This document shows, piece after piece, positions 26,870 to 34,609 of a stretch of DNA of 64,000 bases; position 1 is the first letter of the stretch; each line of letters starts with the position of its first letter. The stretch comes from Paenibacillus sp. V4I3 (GTDB lineage Bacteria; Bacillota; Bacilli; Paenibacillales; NBRC-103111): the NCBI RefSeq assembly GCF_030817215.1, contig NZ_JAUSZA010000001.1:7228501-7292500 (forward strand). Reading direction: 5' to 3'. The translations under genes were made by a program, and so were the position numbers. A model generated the notes under the pieces. The model saw nothing but the letters and a program-made list of their open reading frames with translations, was not told the origin of the DNA and searched no databases.

Positions 26870-26880
26870 TAAACATAACA
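26864..26880. promoter_or_regulatory. GlnR/TnrA-type box
   Basis: TGTCAATAAACATAACA is a complete match to the nitrogen-regulator consensus TGTNA-N7-TNACA. It overlaps the -35 element of the narK promoter, linking the operon to global nitrogen control by a GlnR/TnrA-family protein. Confidence 0.75.
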
Positions 26881-27029
26881 CAAAAAAATTTCATGTGAGA
26901 TTTCTATAATATATCGACAAATTTTAGATACATATGCTATAGTAATGCCGTATAATAAATCATTTTACCAAGAAAACCTTACATGAAGTTGCCATTGGAA
27001 AAAAGCTACCCACGATAGGAGGTATTCAA

Positions 27030-27680
27030 ATGTTACAATCATTTATACTGATCGACGAGTTTAAACAAACTCGCTCAGCTACCTCCTCCTCGTCGTCGAC
27101 TACCGCACTGAATGTTACGGATAATGAAAAGGAATCCTTGCCTGAAGAGATACTGAAGGATTTGGGATTTCGTATATATGTAGCATCTAATGTAAAAGAA
27201 ATTTCATTTATGATTCCCAAAGTCGATGCGGTATTATTATCAGTAGGCCCTGATCAAGTAGAGCCATGGCGCTCGCGTGTGCTTGCTCATCGCAGCCTTC
27301 CCCTATTCTGGTGGTGTGATGCTCGCACTTTTCCTTCTAATGAATGTAAAATGGACGCGGGTATTGATGGTTTAATCGGTTCTGCGATGAGTCCTCTAGA
27401 AATTCACTGTGCGCTGCTCCTTGGTGTGAATCATTATTTCCAACGAACCGAATGGCAGCAAGAGCGCGAACAGCTTCACTCTAAACTTGAAGAGCGCAAA
27501 TGGGTCGATCAGGCTAAGCGGATCTTATGTGAAATCAAGGGTATCTCTGAAGCAGAGGCTTACGATTTCTTGCGTAAACAAGCCATGAATGAACGTAAAC
27601 GTATGGTAGACGTCGCTACCTCCATCGTCAAGGTGTATCAAATACTAAAGGATCAGAACCAAGGAGGCCGCAAACGATGA
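27030..27680 (+). CDS. ANTAR-domain regulator of nitrate genes
   Basis: The protein has 216 residues. The C-terminal part 'LEERKWVDQAKRILCEIKGISEAEAYDFLRKQAMNERKRMVDVA' is a clear ANTAR RNA-binding domain. The N-terminal part looks like a degenerate receiver or ligand-sensing domain without an obvious phospho-acceptor Asp pattern. ANTAR proteins bind twin hairpins in nascent RNA and prevent termination. The gene is divergent from the narK operon, whose leader has such hairpins. The start follows a perfect AGGAGG, and a possible promoter (TCGACA, TATAGT) lies at 26914-26943. It overlaps the next gene by four bases. Confidence 0.85.
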   Translation: MLQSFILIDEFKQTRSATSSSSSTTALNVTDNEKESLPEEILKDLGFRIYVASNVKEISFMIPKVDAVLLSVGPDQVEPWRSRVLAHRSLPLFWWCDARTFPSNECKMDAGIDGLIGSAMSPLEIHCALLLGVNHYFQRTEWQQEREQLHSKLEERKWVDQAKRILCEIKGISEAEAYDFLRKQAMNERKRMVDVATSIVKVYQILKDQNQGGRKR

Positions 27681-28708
27681 TATCCTTATTAAAAGAAGTA
27701 GGCCGCGGAAAGCGCGGAGCCAGAGATCTTACTTATGAAGAGGCTTCCCAAGCAGCGGAGCTCATACTAACCGGAGCGGCTACACAAGCTCAAATGGGTG
27801 CTTTTCTCGTTGCAGAACGCATCAAAATGGAATCCCCCGAAGAGATAAAGGCCTTCATCGATGCCTTGCGCCAGCGTATCCATACCTATCCAATACCCGG
27901 CAGCATGGATTGCGCCGGACCTTATGATGGACGCACCCGCTCGTTCATCGCGACTTTACCGACCGCTTTCGTTCTCGCGGCCTGCGGACTTCCCACTACG
28001 CTGCACGGCAGTCCGAGCATGCCGCCCAAATGGGGCATCACGCTGTCTGATGTGCTAGCGGCACTTGATGTACCCGCGCTTGACGCGTCACGTGAAGCGC
28101 TCGTATCAGCTGCAGCGCGAACAGGCTTCCTGTTCGCACCAACGGAGAGCTGGTGTGTACCGCTCGGCGAGCTGCGCGAACTTCGCAAGGAACTAGGTCT
28201 GCGGACCGTGTTCAACACAGCAGAGAAACTGCTGCGCTTTACGGAAGCACCCTTCATGGCTGTCGGTGTGTTTCACGGTACTGTGTTCGAGAAAATCACC
28301 AATTTATTAATGGAATTGGGCGTCTCTCGCGGCATTGTTGTGCAGGGCATGGAAGGCTCCGAAGACCTTTCCGTAAACAAGCGCACACGGACATACCTAA
28401 TTAAAGAAGGCGCCAGTGAATTATTCATTGTTGATCCTGAGATTTACGAATTAATGGTCGAGGTGCCGGAGATTGAATGGACCGCTCAGCTGCAAGGAGA
28501 AACTGCATTAGCCGTTCTTCGCGGAGAAGCCGAACTTCCTTACTTGAATATGGTACTACTCAACAGTGCCGTACGATTGTGGGTTTCTCAGAAAGCTGGG
28601 TCCATAGAGGAAGGTATTTATTTAGCCCGGCACGCCATTGAACGAGGCGCTGCTCTGCAGAAATATACGGAGTGGACAGAAGCGATTAAGCCGGTATCTG
28701 CCACCTAA
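27677..28708 (+). CDS. TrpD2-like anthranilate phosphoribosyltransferase paralogue
   Basis: This 343-residue protein resembles the glycosyltransferase-fold YbiB/TrpD2 family. It has the N-terminal helical domain ('RDLTYEEASQAAELILTGAATQAQMGAFLVAERIK') and later 'HGSPSMPPKWGITLSDVLAAL' and 'VFNTAEKLL'. The glycine-rich PRPP loop typical of true TrpD is not obvious ('DCAGPYDGRTRS' stands in its place), so tryptophan synthesis is unlikely. It is coupled to the ANTAR gene by an ATGA overlap. The role with nitrate genes is unknown. A GC-rich block covers roughly 27900-28250. Confidence 0.75.
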   Translation: MISLLKEVGRGKRGARDLTYEEASQAAELILTGAATQAQMGAFLVAERIKMESPEEIKAFIDALRQRIHTYPIPGSMDCAGPYDGRTRSFIATLPTAFVLAACGLPTTLHGSPSMPPKWGITLSDVLAALDVPALDASREALVSAAARTGFLFAPTESWCVPLGELRELRKELGLRTVFNTAEKLLRFTEAPFMAVGVFHGTVFEKITNLLMELGVSRGIVVQGMEGSEDLSVNKRTRTYLIKEGASELFIVDPEIYELMVEVPEIEWTAQLQGETALAVLRGEAELPYLNMVLLNSAVRLWVSQKAGSIEEGIYLARHAIERGAALQKYTEWTEAIKPVSAT

Positions 28709-28712
28709 TATA

Positions 28713-28739
28713 AAAGAGCCCTTGGGGGCTCTTTTTTTT
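28713..28739 (+). terminator. terminator after the TrpD2-like gene
   Basis: AAAGAGCCC / GGGGCTCTTT stem with a short TTG loop is followed by a run of T bases. Confidence 0.9.
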
Positions 28740-28745
28740 ATGTAC

Positions 28746-28986
28746 TCATTTTATAACCGTCAAACGTTCGCTGGCCGGTATGCGTTTTTGTCCAGGCGGA
28801 ATTTTTCCAGGGTAGCCGACATGCAAACTGCCAATAATTTTCTCCCCAGGCTTTACGCCGAAAGCTTCGCGGAACGCTTCCATATGCAGCAGTGGATAGG
28901 TGTCCCACACCATGCCAATCCCATGCTCCCAGGCAAGCAGGCTGAAATTGTGAATCAGACAGCTCGTCGATGCATAGTCTCATAGT
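28746..28986 (-). pseudogene. truncated nitroreductase (C-terminal fragment)
   Basis: Reading in the frame that ends with TGA at 28746 gives about 79 residues, including 'CLIHNFSLLAWEHGIGMVWD' and 'FGVKPGEKIIGSLHVGYPG'. These are typical of the C-terminal half of FMN nitroreductases. An in-frame TGA lies just before it and the N-terminal FMN-binding half is missing. The break lies at a small GACTATGA/GACTATG duplication. It is probably a decayed gene. Confidence 0.65.
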
Positions 28987-28996
28987 CCTCATATTC

Positions 28997-29015
28997 GATA
29001 ATGATTATCATTGTC
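28997..29015. promoter_or_regulatory. Fur-box-like site
   Basis: GATAATGATTATCATTGTC matches 17 of 19 positions of the Fur consensus GATAATGATAATCATTATC. A TTGACA overlaps its right end on the minus strand. The only gene downstream on that strand is the nitroreductase remnant, so the site appears orphaned. Confidence 0.6.
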
Positions 29016-29244
29016 AATTATGATAGGGGCGTTTTCTAGTAATTATTCGTTTAACCCACGTTTCATCCTTCTCATTATTAATGAATGACAAAAACGTTCG
29101 TGTACTTAAAATACCTAACCAAGTAAAGAATAAGCCGAAAACAAGTGTAGCTGTGATGTAACCGAAAAGACTTAAATAATGATGTTTCAATATAAATTCA
29201 AAATTGTTTAAACCCCTTAACCAACCGCTAAGGGGTTTCGTCAT
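29014..29244 (-). CDS. possible small membrane protein, unknown
   Basis: An open frame of 76 residues has a strongly hydrophobic centre ('YLSLFGYITATLVFGLFFTWLGIL') and a basic tail. No good ribosome site precedes the ATG, and a hairpin that looks like a terminator falls inside its first codons, so it may not be a gene. I do not recognise a family. Confidence 0.25.
   Translation of the reverse strand: MTKPLSGWLRGLNNFEFILKHHYLSLFGYITATLVFGLFFTWLGILSTRTFLSFINNEKDETWVKRIITRKRPYHN
29210..29238. terminator. hairpin, possible terminator
   Basis: AAACCCCTTA pairs perfectly with TAAGGGGTTT around a 9-base loop. No long T-run follows on either strand, so efficiency is uncertain. Confidence 0.45.
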
Positions 29245-29354
29245 TAACCATTGTAATTCGTCAGTCGAAATTTTCTTAATATCCTAGTTGTCTCTAGGTA
29301 CCTTGCTTATTTAAGTTCCATCAAAAAAATGACTCAAGTACAGAAGCCCTTGAA

Positions 29355-29633
29355 TCAAACTGATTTCGTCCAGGTTTCTAGTTCCATTTTCGATTTTCTA
29401 TCTAAAGTCTTTAAGCGATTTTCGAAATTTTCTTTTGCCCATTCATATAGTTGTGTATCTAGATCATTCGCTTTTACTATTTGTTTAATGGTTTCCTTCG
29501 ATATAGTTTCTTTTTTTGATTTTTTGGTATTTACATTTTCTTTTGTGTAATGAATGTTTTCAAATACTCTTTCGTTAATATCAGTCTTGATGGGGACGAT
29601 ACAATGATTCCAAGTATCATACTCGTTAACCAA
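29355..29633 (-). pseudogene. truncated sulfotransferase-like fragment
   Basis: This 92-residue frame resembles only the C-terminal end of the sulfotransferase encoded at 48033. Shared features are 'NIHYxKxNVN' and then 'ETIxxIVxxNxLDxxLYxxA'. The PAPS-binding N-terminal motifs are absent. It overlaps the end of the neighbouring glycosyltransferase gene by 8 bases. The stretch is AT-rich like that gene. It is probably a remnant, although an expressed fragment cannot be excluded. Confidence 0.55.
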
Positions 29634-30567
29634 TACGCCCTAGAAATGCATTAATGTAAGAGACAAGTTGTTGTGCTCTTATCGCAGTAGTATGATTGCT
29701 TCTTATAAAATGATAACCGTTTGTTGCTATTCGATTACGCTCTATTTCATTGTTTACATAGTATATAAACTTCTCATAAAAATTGTGTTCGTTAATCTCG
29801 ACGAAGTGCTCACCAGGATTAAAACCTAGTTCCGTTAAATCTGAGCATGTGTCTGCTAGAAGTAAAGTTCGACTACCTAATGTTTCAAAATATTTTAAAA
29901 GTGGATATTTGAGCAAGGAGCAACAATTAAAAAATATTTTTGATTGATTAATTAATCTGGAGTATTCTTCACCTTCTATCCATGAAACTTTGGAAGAATT
30001 TTGGTCATATGGATGAACAAAGTAGACGAAGCCAGGATGACCATTCATTTTTTGTAATATTTTTTTGCGTAAAGAATAATAAGGCTGATTAACACGACCA
30101 ATTAATAACGCATCTGTATCTTTAACCAAATTATAATCCTTAAATATTTCTGTATTTACATGGTGTGGGAGCCAGCGTAGTTTATCCGTAAATTCAGGAT
30201 AGAGTCTTAGAAAACTATTTTTATATAATGGGAATATCAAGCTTATTTTGTTTTGATGCAAGTATTTCCTCCTAATATCTACATACGAATCTACATCGTG
30301 TGGCAAATAGCCAATAGGAATATTTACTTTTTCTAGACCTTTCATGCTCCATTGATGATGATCATTAACGAACTCGTTTATTATAATAAAATCCGGCTTG
30401 AATGGACACATATCTACTATATCATCTAGCTTTATGGTCGGATTATACTGTGTAGGAGTTAAGAGCACACAATTGGTTAGTTTTTTTAATTCATTCCATA
30501 GATATACCGAATTCTTATAATAGGAGTGTGAGAAATCATAGTCTAAAACTAATATATTTAACATCAA
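29626..30567 (-). CDS. glycosyltransferase, CgeB-like (GT1/4 fold)
   Basis: The protein has 313 residues. It has an N-terminal Rossmann-like part ('DFIIINEF', 'GYLPHDVDSY') and a C-terminal part with 'YFETLGSRTLLLADTCSDLTELGFNPGEHFVEINEHNF', the nucleotide-sugar domain seen in CgeB/SpsB-like transferases. The gene is markedly more AT-rich than the surrounding genes, suggesting acquisition from elsewhere. It is isolated from the main glycan cluster and flanked by remnants. Donor and acceptor are unknown. Confidence 0.7.
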   Translation of the reverse strand: MMLNILVLDYDFSHSYYKNSVYLWNELKKLTNCVLLTPTQYNPTIKLDDIVDMCPFKPDFIIINEFVNDHHQWSMKGLEKVNIPIGYLPHDVDSYVDIRRKYLHQNKISLIFPLYKNSFLRLYPEFTDKLRWLPHHVNTEIFKDYNLVKDTDALLIGRVNQPYYSLRKKILQKMNGHPGFVYFVHPYDQNSSKVSWIEGEEYSRLINQSKIFFNCCSLLKYPLLKYFETLGSRTLLLADTCSDLTELGFNPGEHFVEINEHNFYEKFIYYVNNEIERNRIATNGYHFIRSNHTTAIRAQQLVSYINAFLGRIG

Positions 30568-30730
30568 TATGCCTCCTTATAGGCTGTAATGGAGAGGTAA
30601 TTAATACAGCATAAATCTACTATACTGTATTCAAAATAAAACAATAAGTGCTACGCATTTTCTCTATCTTTCCACCAATAACAGCCTGAGAAATAACCAA
30701 TCCATATGGGACTCTGGATGTACATGAAAA

Positions 30731-30762
30731 AAGCCTCTCACCCTTCGTTCAGGCAGAGGCTT
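30731..30762 (-). terminator. terminator after the CAP-domain gene
   Basis: On the minus strand AAGCCTCT pairs with AGAGGCTT and is followed by TTTTT. It ends the transcript of the CAP-domain gene. Confidence 0.8.
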
Positions 30763-30777
30763 GTATTGATTCTCTTC

Positions 30778-31536
30778 TTATTTCCCGATAAACTGCTGGG
30801 TAAACATTTTACCGCAAGGACCGCCGTTCACGATGCCAATCCCAATATGGGTGTAATCTTTGCTTAATATATTCGCTTTGTGGCCCGGAGAATTCATCAG
30901 TGCCTCATGAGCGGCTTGCACGCTTTGATTGCAGGCAATATTCTCCCCCGCCGCATTATACGTAATGCCGAATTTCTCCATCATATCGAATGGTGAGCCA
31001 TACGTCGGTGAATCATGGGAGAAGTAGTTGTTATCGACCATATCTTGGCTTTTTAGTCGAGCCGTTTTGGTAAGCTGTAGGTCAACAGCCAGTGGGGAAA
31101 GTCCTACTGCAGCACGCTCCTTATTAACCAACTCCAGCATTTGCTGCTCCTCCACCGTTAATTCCGTAGTCGGTGGGACTTGCGGTTTAGGTGTAGGCTT
31201 AGGTGTAGTTGGTGTTGGTATTGGTGTCTGCTTCTTGGCAATTTTTAAATTACCGTAAGCCCACAGGATGGATTGCAGCGTTTGATCATCTACATTCCCG
31301 GTCACAGGAAGACCATATCTGCTTTGAAACGCTTTAACACCAGATTGTGTTTGATTACCATAGTAGCCTGTAATAGGTCCGCTATAGTAGCCAAGGGACT
31401 TCAGCATCCCTTGCACCGCATAGACATCAGGTCCCTTAGCCCCTTTACCATAGGCAAAAGCGGTGGTTGTGGATGAGCAGAACAATGCGATACAGATTAG
31501 AATAATCCAGACATGCTTTTTTTTACCCTGTAACAT
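30778..31536 (-). CDS. secreted CAP-domain protein with peptidoglycan-binding domain
   Basis: The protein has 252 residues from ATG 31536. A signal peptide (MLQGKKKHVWIILICIALF...TTTAFA) is followed by a PG_binding_1 domain ('KGPDVYAVQGMLKSLGYYSGPITGYYG'). A Pro/Thr linker with repeated P-T-P-x-P follows, and then a CAP/SCP-like domain of the YkwD type ('LVNKERAAVGLSPLAVD', 'NNYFSHDSP', 'AGENIA', 'MNSPGHKANIL'). It is probably exported and held at the cell wall. Upstream in-frame starts up to 31656 exist; I prefer 31536 because it gives a regular signal peptide. Confidence 0.85.
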   Translation of the reverse strand: MLQGKKKHVWIILICIALFCSSTTTAFAYGKGAKGPDVYAVQGMLKSLGYYSGPITGYYGNQTQSGVKAFQSRYGLPVTGNVDDQTLQSILWAYGNLKIAKKQTPIPTPTTPKPTPKPQVPPTTELTVEEQQMLELVNKERAAVGLSPLAVDLQLTKTARLKSQDMVDNNYFSHDSPTYGSPFDMMEKFGITYNAAGENIACNQSVQAAHEALMNSPGHKANILSKDYTHIGIGIVNGGPCGKMFTQQFIGK

Positions 31537-31659
31537 GCGTTTACGTTCACTCCCCGTCATCAGCATCATTCGTCGCACAGTGGACGATAGCATTAGAATG
31601 ACCAAATTCACGACTATTATCCATAATAATGAAATATGCTTTGGATGCCGTTTCAAGGT

Positions 31660-31745
31660 AATGGGAGAACCAACTCAAAGCCCGGCAAACCCGCGTGGTT
31701 ATGCCTTTCGCGCATTAAAAAGGGGTAACCTCTCGGTCACCCCAA
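31660..31745. other. GC-rich structured element upstream of the CAP gene
   Basis: On the minus strand this leader has a GGGGUGACC-GAGA-GGUUACCCC hairpin followed by UUUUU, then AUGC/GCAU and AACCA/UGGUU pairings and the motif GCCGGGCUUUGAG. It lies 120-210 bases before the CAP start. It could be a terminator followed by a structured leader or an unassigned regulatory RNA. I could not match it to a riboswitch class. Confidence 0.4.
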
Positions 31746-31903
31746 AACTTATAAATGCATATATGTCAAAATAAACGGCTTAGGCATCACTCCAAAATTC
31801 AATTTTAGAGTCATTCAGCTTTCGTGAGGTAGATGGGCTAAGCGAGAATAGGAATTCATTCATCCGGAACCTGAAAAGAGCCTATATGACGATGGATTCC
31901 GAT

Positions 31904-32083
31904 TTAAGAAGGCGTATTAATTCGCAGCGGAATCGGGCCGTTCGTTCCCTCAATGTTCTTGTAAGCGTTCGCAATTTCAGTCTGAGTGATTTCCTCGTTC
32001 TTCCATCCCATCATGGCCCTCATCGTTTTAACGAAATTCGGTATATCGGAAGGATCGAGATTCGGCCTCTTAGCCGATGCCAT
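31904..32083 (-). pseudogene. possible C-terminal gene remnant, unknown
   Basis: About 60 residues ending 'EIANAYKNIEGTNGPIPLRI' look protein-like in composition and stop cleanly at 31904, but I find no start or recognisable fold. It is divergent from the IclR remnant, as a regulated target gene would be. Support is weak. Confidence 0.2.
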
Positions 32084-32203
32084 AGCCCCCGCCTGTTGCT
32101 GCTGACACGGTACACTCGCGGGTCTAATTGGCCCGCGGCATCCGAATCGGGAATCGGTTTGATGGAACAGTAATTTGAAAACAATAATCGGAGAGGGGCT
32201 TAC

Positions 32204-32848
32204 ATCAACTCGTGCCGAATACAAATCCGCAAATACGAAGGGTTTGTCTTCCAAGATCCAATCACTCATAAATACAGGCTCGGTCAGCGAATCGTTTCGC
32301 TTTACCACGTTACGGTCACATCCTATTGGGACTTATCGGAAGCGGCAAGCCCTATTATACAACGTCTCGCCCGCGAAACTTCTGAAGCACTCCGTGTAGC
32401 CGTTTTAGAAGAAAACGAAATCGCATACATCCATCAAGTAGAGGGTACAAAAAAGGAAGATGTCGGCTCCTACGTAGGAGGAAGAAATCCCGTCCATTGT
32501 ACGAGTTCCGGTAAAATGCTGTTGGCCTTTCAAAATGAGCTTGAACAGAACAAAATAGTGAACAGCCCCCTTATCAAATATACACCCAGGACCATTACCG
32601 ACCCGACCGAGTTGAAAGAGCAGCTTAAACATATACGTAAACAAGATTATTGCATCTGTATCGGGGAATTCATCGAAAATATGGTCTCCATCTCATCTCC
32701 CATTCGGGACTCGGCCGGTCAGGTCATATCCGCACTTACTTTAATTGCTCCGACGCATCGTATAGATGAGAACCAAATCGTCTCGTATACCAATAAAGTC
32801 GTAAAGACAGCGAAAGAGATATCGCGTCAGTTCGGTTTTCTGAAATGA
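32204..32848 (+). pseudogene. IclR-family regulator lacking its DNA-binding domain
   Basis: An uninterrupted frame ends at 32848. It reads 'YEGFVFQDPITHKYRLGQRIVSL', then 'RLARETSEALRVAVLEENEIAYIHQVEG' and 'CTSSGKMLLAF', the linker and effector-binding domain of IclR regulators. Upstream the frame meets a stop at 32171 and the winged-helix DNA-binding domain and start codon are missing. A start at an internal ATG (32516) would give only half of the effector domain. I read it as a 5'-truncated pseudogene. Confidence 0.7.
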
Positions 32849-32916
32849 TCTGGTAAATGTCCTATATTATGAAGAGTTATCTCCTGCTGCGTTTTTTTAT
32901 CCCGCTCATCATTGAC

Positions 32917-32945
32917 TTTACCCTGAGTATCCGATAAAGTATACT
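32917..32945 (+). promoter_or_regulatory. probable promoter of the fabH-like gene
   Basis: TTTACC and TATACT are spaced by 17 bases. A TTGACT at 32912 overlaps but is at poor spacing. The predicted transcription start falls at the edge of the FapR-like operator. Confidence 0.5.
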
Positions 32946-32950
32946 TATAT

Positions 32951-32967
32951 TTAGTACCTAGTACTAA
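32951..32967. promoter_or_regulatory. FapR operator
   Basis: TTAGTACCTAGTACTAA is an inverted repeat that fits the 17-bp FapR operator of Bacilli, the malonyl-CoA-responsive repressor of fatty acid synthesis. It lies just after the promoter and 30 bases before the fabH-like start, where bound repressor would block transcription. Confidence 0.85.
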
Positions 32968-32997
32968 CATCAGATACTAATAAGGAGTGAATCATTG

Positions 32998-33987
32998 ATG
33001 TCAACCGCTTCCCCTTTGCAAGCTAGAGTCACAGCAATCGGCAGCTACGTGCCGGATCGCATACTAAGCAACGCGGATCTCCAAGGTATGGTAGATACGA
33101 ATGATGAATGGATCGTTCAACGCACAGGGATTCGGGAACGTAGAATTGCAGCCGCGAATGAGTTCACAAGTCATTTATGTATAGCAGCCGTACAAAATAT
33201 GCTCACTAGATATCAGACATCACTGAGCGATGTTGATTTAATCATTGTCGCTACCCATACACCGGATCTGCCTTCCACTCCAGTCGCTTGCCAGATTCAA
33301 GCCCATTTCGACATCCCTGAATCTGGCGCCTATGACCTCAATGCCACCTGCTCCGGGTTCGCTTATGCCCTGCATACAGCAAGCAGCCTTGTCGCTGCGG
33401 GGGTACACCGTAAGGTTCTCGTCGTCGGCGGGGATTCCGTATCCAAAATCACAGACTACACGGACCGTTCCACCTGCATTCTTTTTGGTGATGGTGCCGG
33501 AGCCGTGATGGTTGAAAGAGAGGAAGAAAATCCTGCTTTCCTTGCTCACCATCTTGGATCGGACGGTACAGGCGGCAAGCACGTATACCGAACCGGACTT
33601 GCCTCAGAATTGAACGGAACGCCATTAACGGGTGAAGGCAAGCTCGTCCAGAACGGCCGCGAGGTGTACAAATATGCCGTAACGACTGTTCCGCAAGGAA
33701 TCGATAAGCTGCTCACAAAAAGCCGTTTACCACATACGGCAATTGATTGGTTCATTCCTCATAGCGCTAACCTTCGGATTATTGAGTCTATCTGTGAAAA
33801 GAGCGGTATCCCATTCGAAAAAGCGCTGTACAGCCTGGAATACTACGGCAATACATCCGCGGCTTCCATTCCTCTTGCTCTGGATTTGGGCATAAAAGCG
33901 GGTAAGGTAAAGGTCGGTGATACGCTGCTGCTTTTTGGTTTTGGCGGAGGTCTTACTCACGCGGGTTTAATCATGCGTTGGGGATGA
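32998..33987 (+). CDS. fabH: 3-oxoacyl-ACP synthase III
   Basis: This 329-residue protein has the KAS III triad: Cys118 in 'NATCSGF', His255 in 'IPHSANLRI' and Asn285 in 'YYGNTSAASIP'. 'DTNDEWIVQRTGIRERRI' near the N-terminus is also typical. It condenses an acyl-CoA with malonyl-ACP to start fatty acid synthesis. AGGAG precedes both a TTG (32995) and ATG 32998. The FapR box agrees with this role. It stands alone, so it is probably a second FabH (FabHB-like) rather than part of the main fab operon. Its last 21 bases overlap the convergent gene at 33967. Confidence 0.92.
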   Translation: MSTASPLQARVTAIGSYVPDRILSNADLQGMVDTNDEWIVQRTGIRERRIAAANEFTSHLCIAAVQNMLTRYQTSLSDVDLIIVATHTPDLPSTPVACQIQAHFDIPESGAYDLNATCSGFAYALHTASSLVAAGVHRKVLVVGGDSVSKITDYTDRSTCILFGDGAGAVMVEREEENPAFLAHHLGSDGTGGKHVYRTGLASELNGTPLTGEGKLVQNGREVYKYAVTTVPQGIDKLLTKSRLPHTAIDWFIPHSANLRIIESICEKSGIPFEKALYSLEYYGNTSAASIPLALDLGIKAGKVKVGDTLLLFGFGGGLTHAGLIMRWG

Positions 33988-34251
33988 TCCGCGAGCGACA
34001 TTCTTGCTGATCCACGGCTTGCCGGGTGTTCCTAACCGGCGTTGACGTGGACTTTGTCTCGTTATTTTCTGAATCATCGAACGCTGGTATTCACTTATCG
34101 TCTTGAGATTCTCAGCCATATGGACAGCAAGCTGCTCGGAGACCGCTACTTGATCCGCGATCGTCTCTATGATTCGGCATAAGGCTCGCTGGCTTCTAGC
34201 CAGCGAGGTTAACATATGCAATTCAATTCTCTCACGATTCGATGCTTTCAT
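33967..34251 (-). CDS. small helical protein, unknown (paralogue set, third gene)
   Basis: This 94-residue protein is almost wholly helical and coiled-coil-like ('RAL CRIIETIADQVAVSEQLAVHMAENLKTI' region) with a basic Arg-rich C-terminal tail. The ATG overlaps the stop of the preceding gene (TAATG), which indicates translational coupling. It resembles the 34610 protein in the heptad-rich part 'RIIETxxxxVxxxxxMAxNxxxI'. It ends the six-gene minus-strand operon with three GT2 glycosyltransferases. No function is recognised. Context suggests a structural or carrier protein for a surface glycan. Confidence 0.6.
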   Translation of the reverse strand: MKASNRERIELHMLTSLARSQRALCRIIETIADQVAVSEQLAVHMAENLKTISEYQRSMIQKITRQSPRQRRLGTPGKPWISKNVARGSSPTHD

Positions 34252-34598
34252 TATTTCTCATCCTCACCAAACGAAAATAAGTTACCCATTCCGTTCGAAC
34301 CGTCTCCCCCCGCTCCTGCTCCCGATTCATTTTGTCTAAGAAGAGCCTGCATATGTCGGTTTAAGGAGTTCTCCATCTTCGTCAAGCCATCGATGAGCTC
34401 AATCACATACTCATGAATCTCTCCGGATTGTTTCATCTGATGTTCATGCCCCTCTAAATTCGTTGAGTTAATATGATGGCAAATCCAGTTGCGCGATTTC
34501 TCTGCTTCTACAACTCTAGCTTCCAACATCAAAGCTATTTCTTGCTGCAGCTTTGCTGTAGCATCCAACATTTTCAAATACAGATCATTTCTATTCAA
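34251..34598 (-). CDS. small coiled-coil protein, unknown (second gene)
   Basis: This 115-residue helical protein starts at a TTG, eight bases after GAGGG. It has a long amphipathic region and a Gly/Ser-rich tail 'GAGAGGDGSNGMGN' before an acidic end. It sits between two similar small helical genes. I do not recognise a family. The low-complexity glycine tail resembles short spore or exosporium structural proteins, but that is only an impression. Confidence 0.6.
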   Translation of the reverse strand: MNRNDLYLKMLDATAKLQQEIALMLEARVVEAEKSRNWICHHINSTNLEGHEHQMKQSGEIHEYVIELIDGLTKMENSLNRHMQALLRQNESGAGAGGDGSNGMGNLFSFGEDEK

Positions 34599-34609
34599 GG
34601 CGTATCCCT

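Noticed and set aside
28738..28992. 84-residue minus-strand frame starting MRTMRLCIDEL
   Set aside because: The overlapping frame gives clear nitroreductase motifs, so this one is a shadow of the remnant.
31660..31745. Cyclic-di-GMP or cyclic-di-AMP riboswitch call for the leader of the CAP gene
   Set aside because: Pieces such as GGCAAACC-like and GCAAAGCC-like strings appear on the plus strand, but in the wrong order and on the strand away from the gene, so neither class can be supported.
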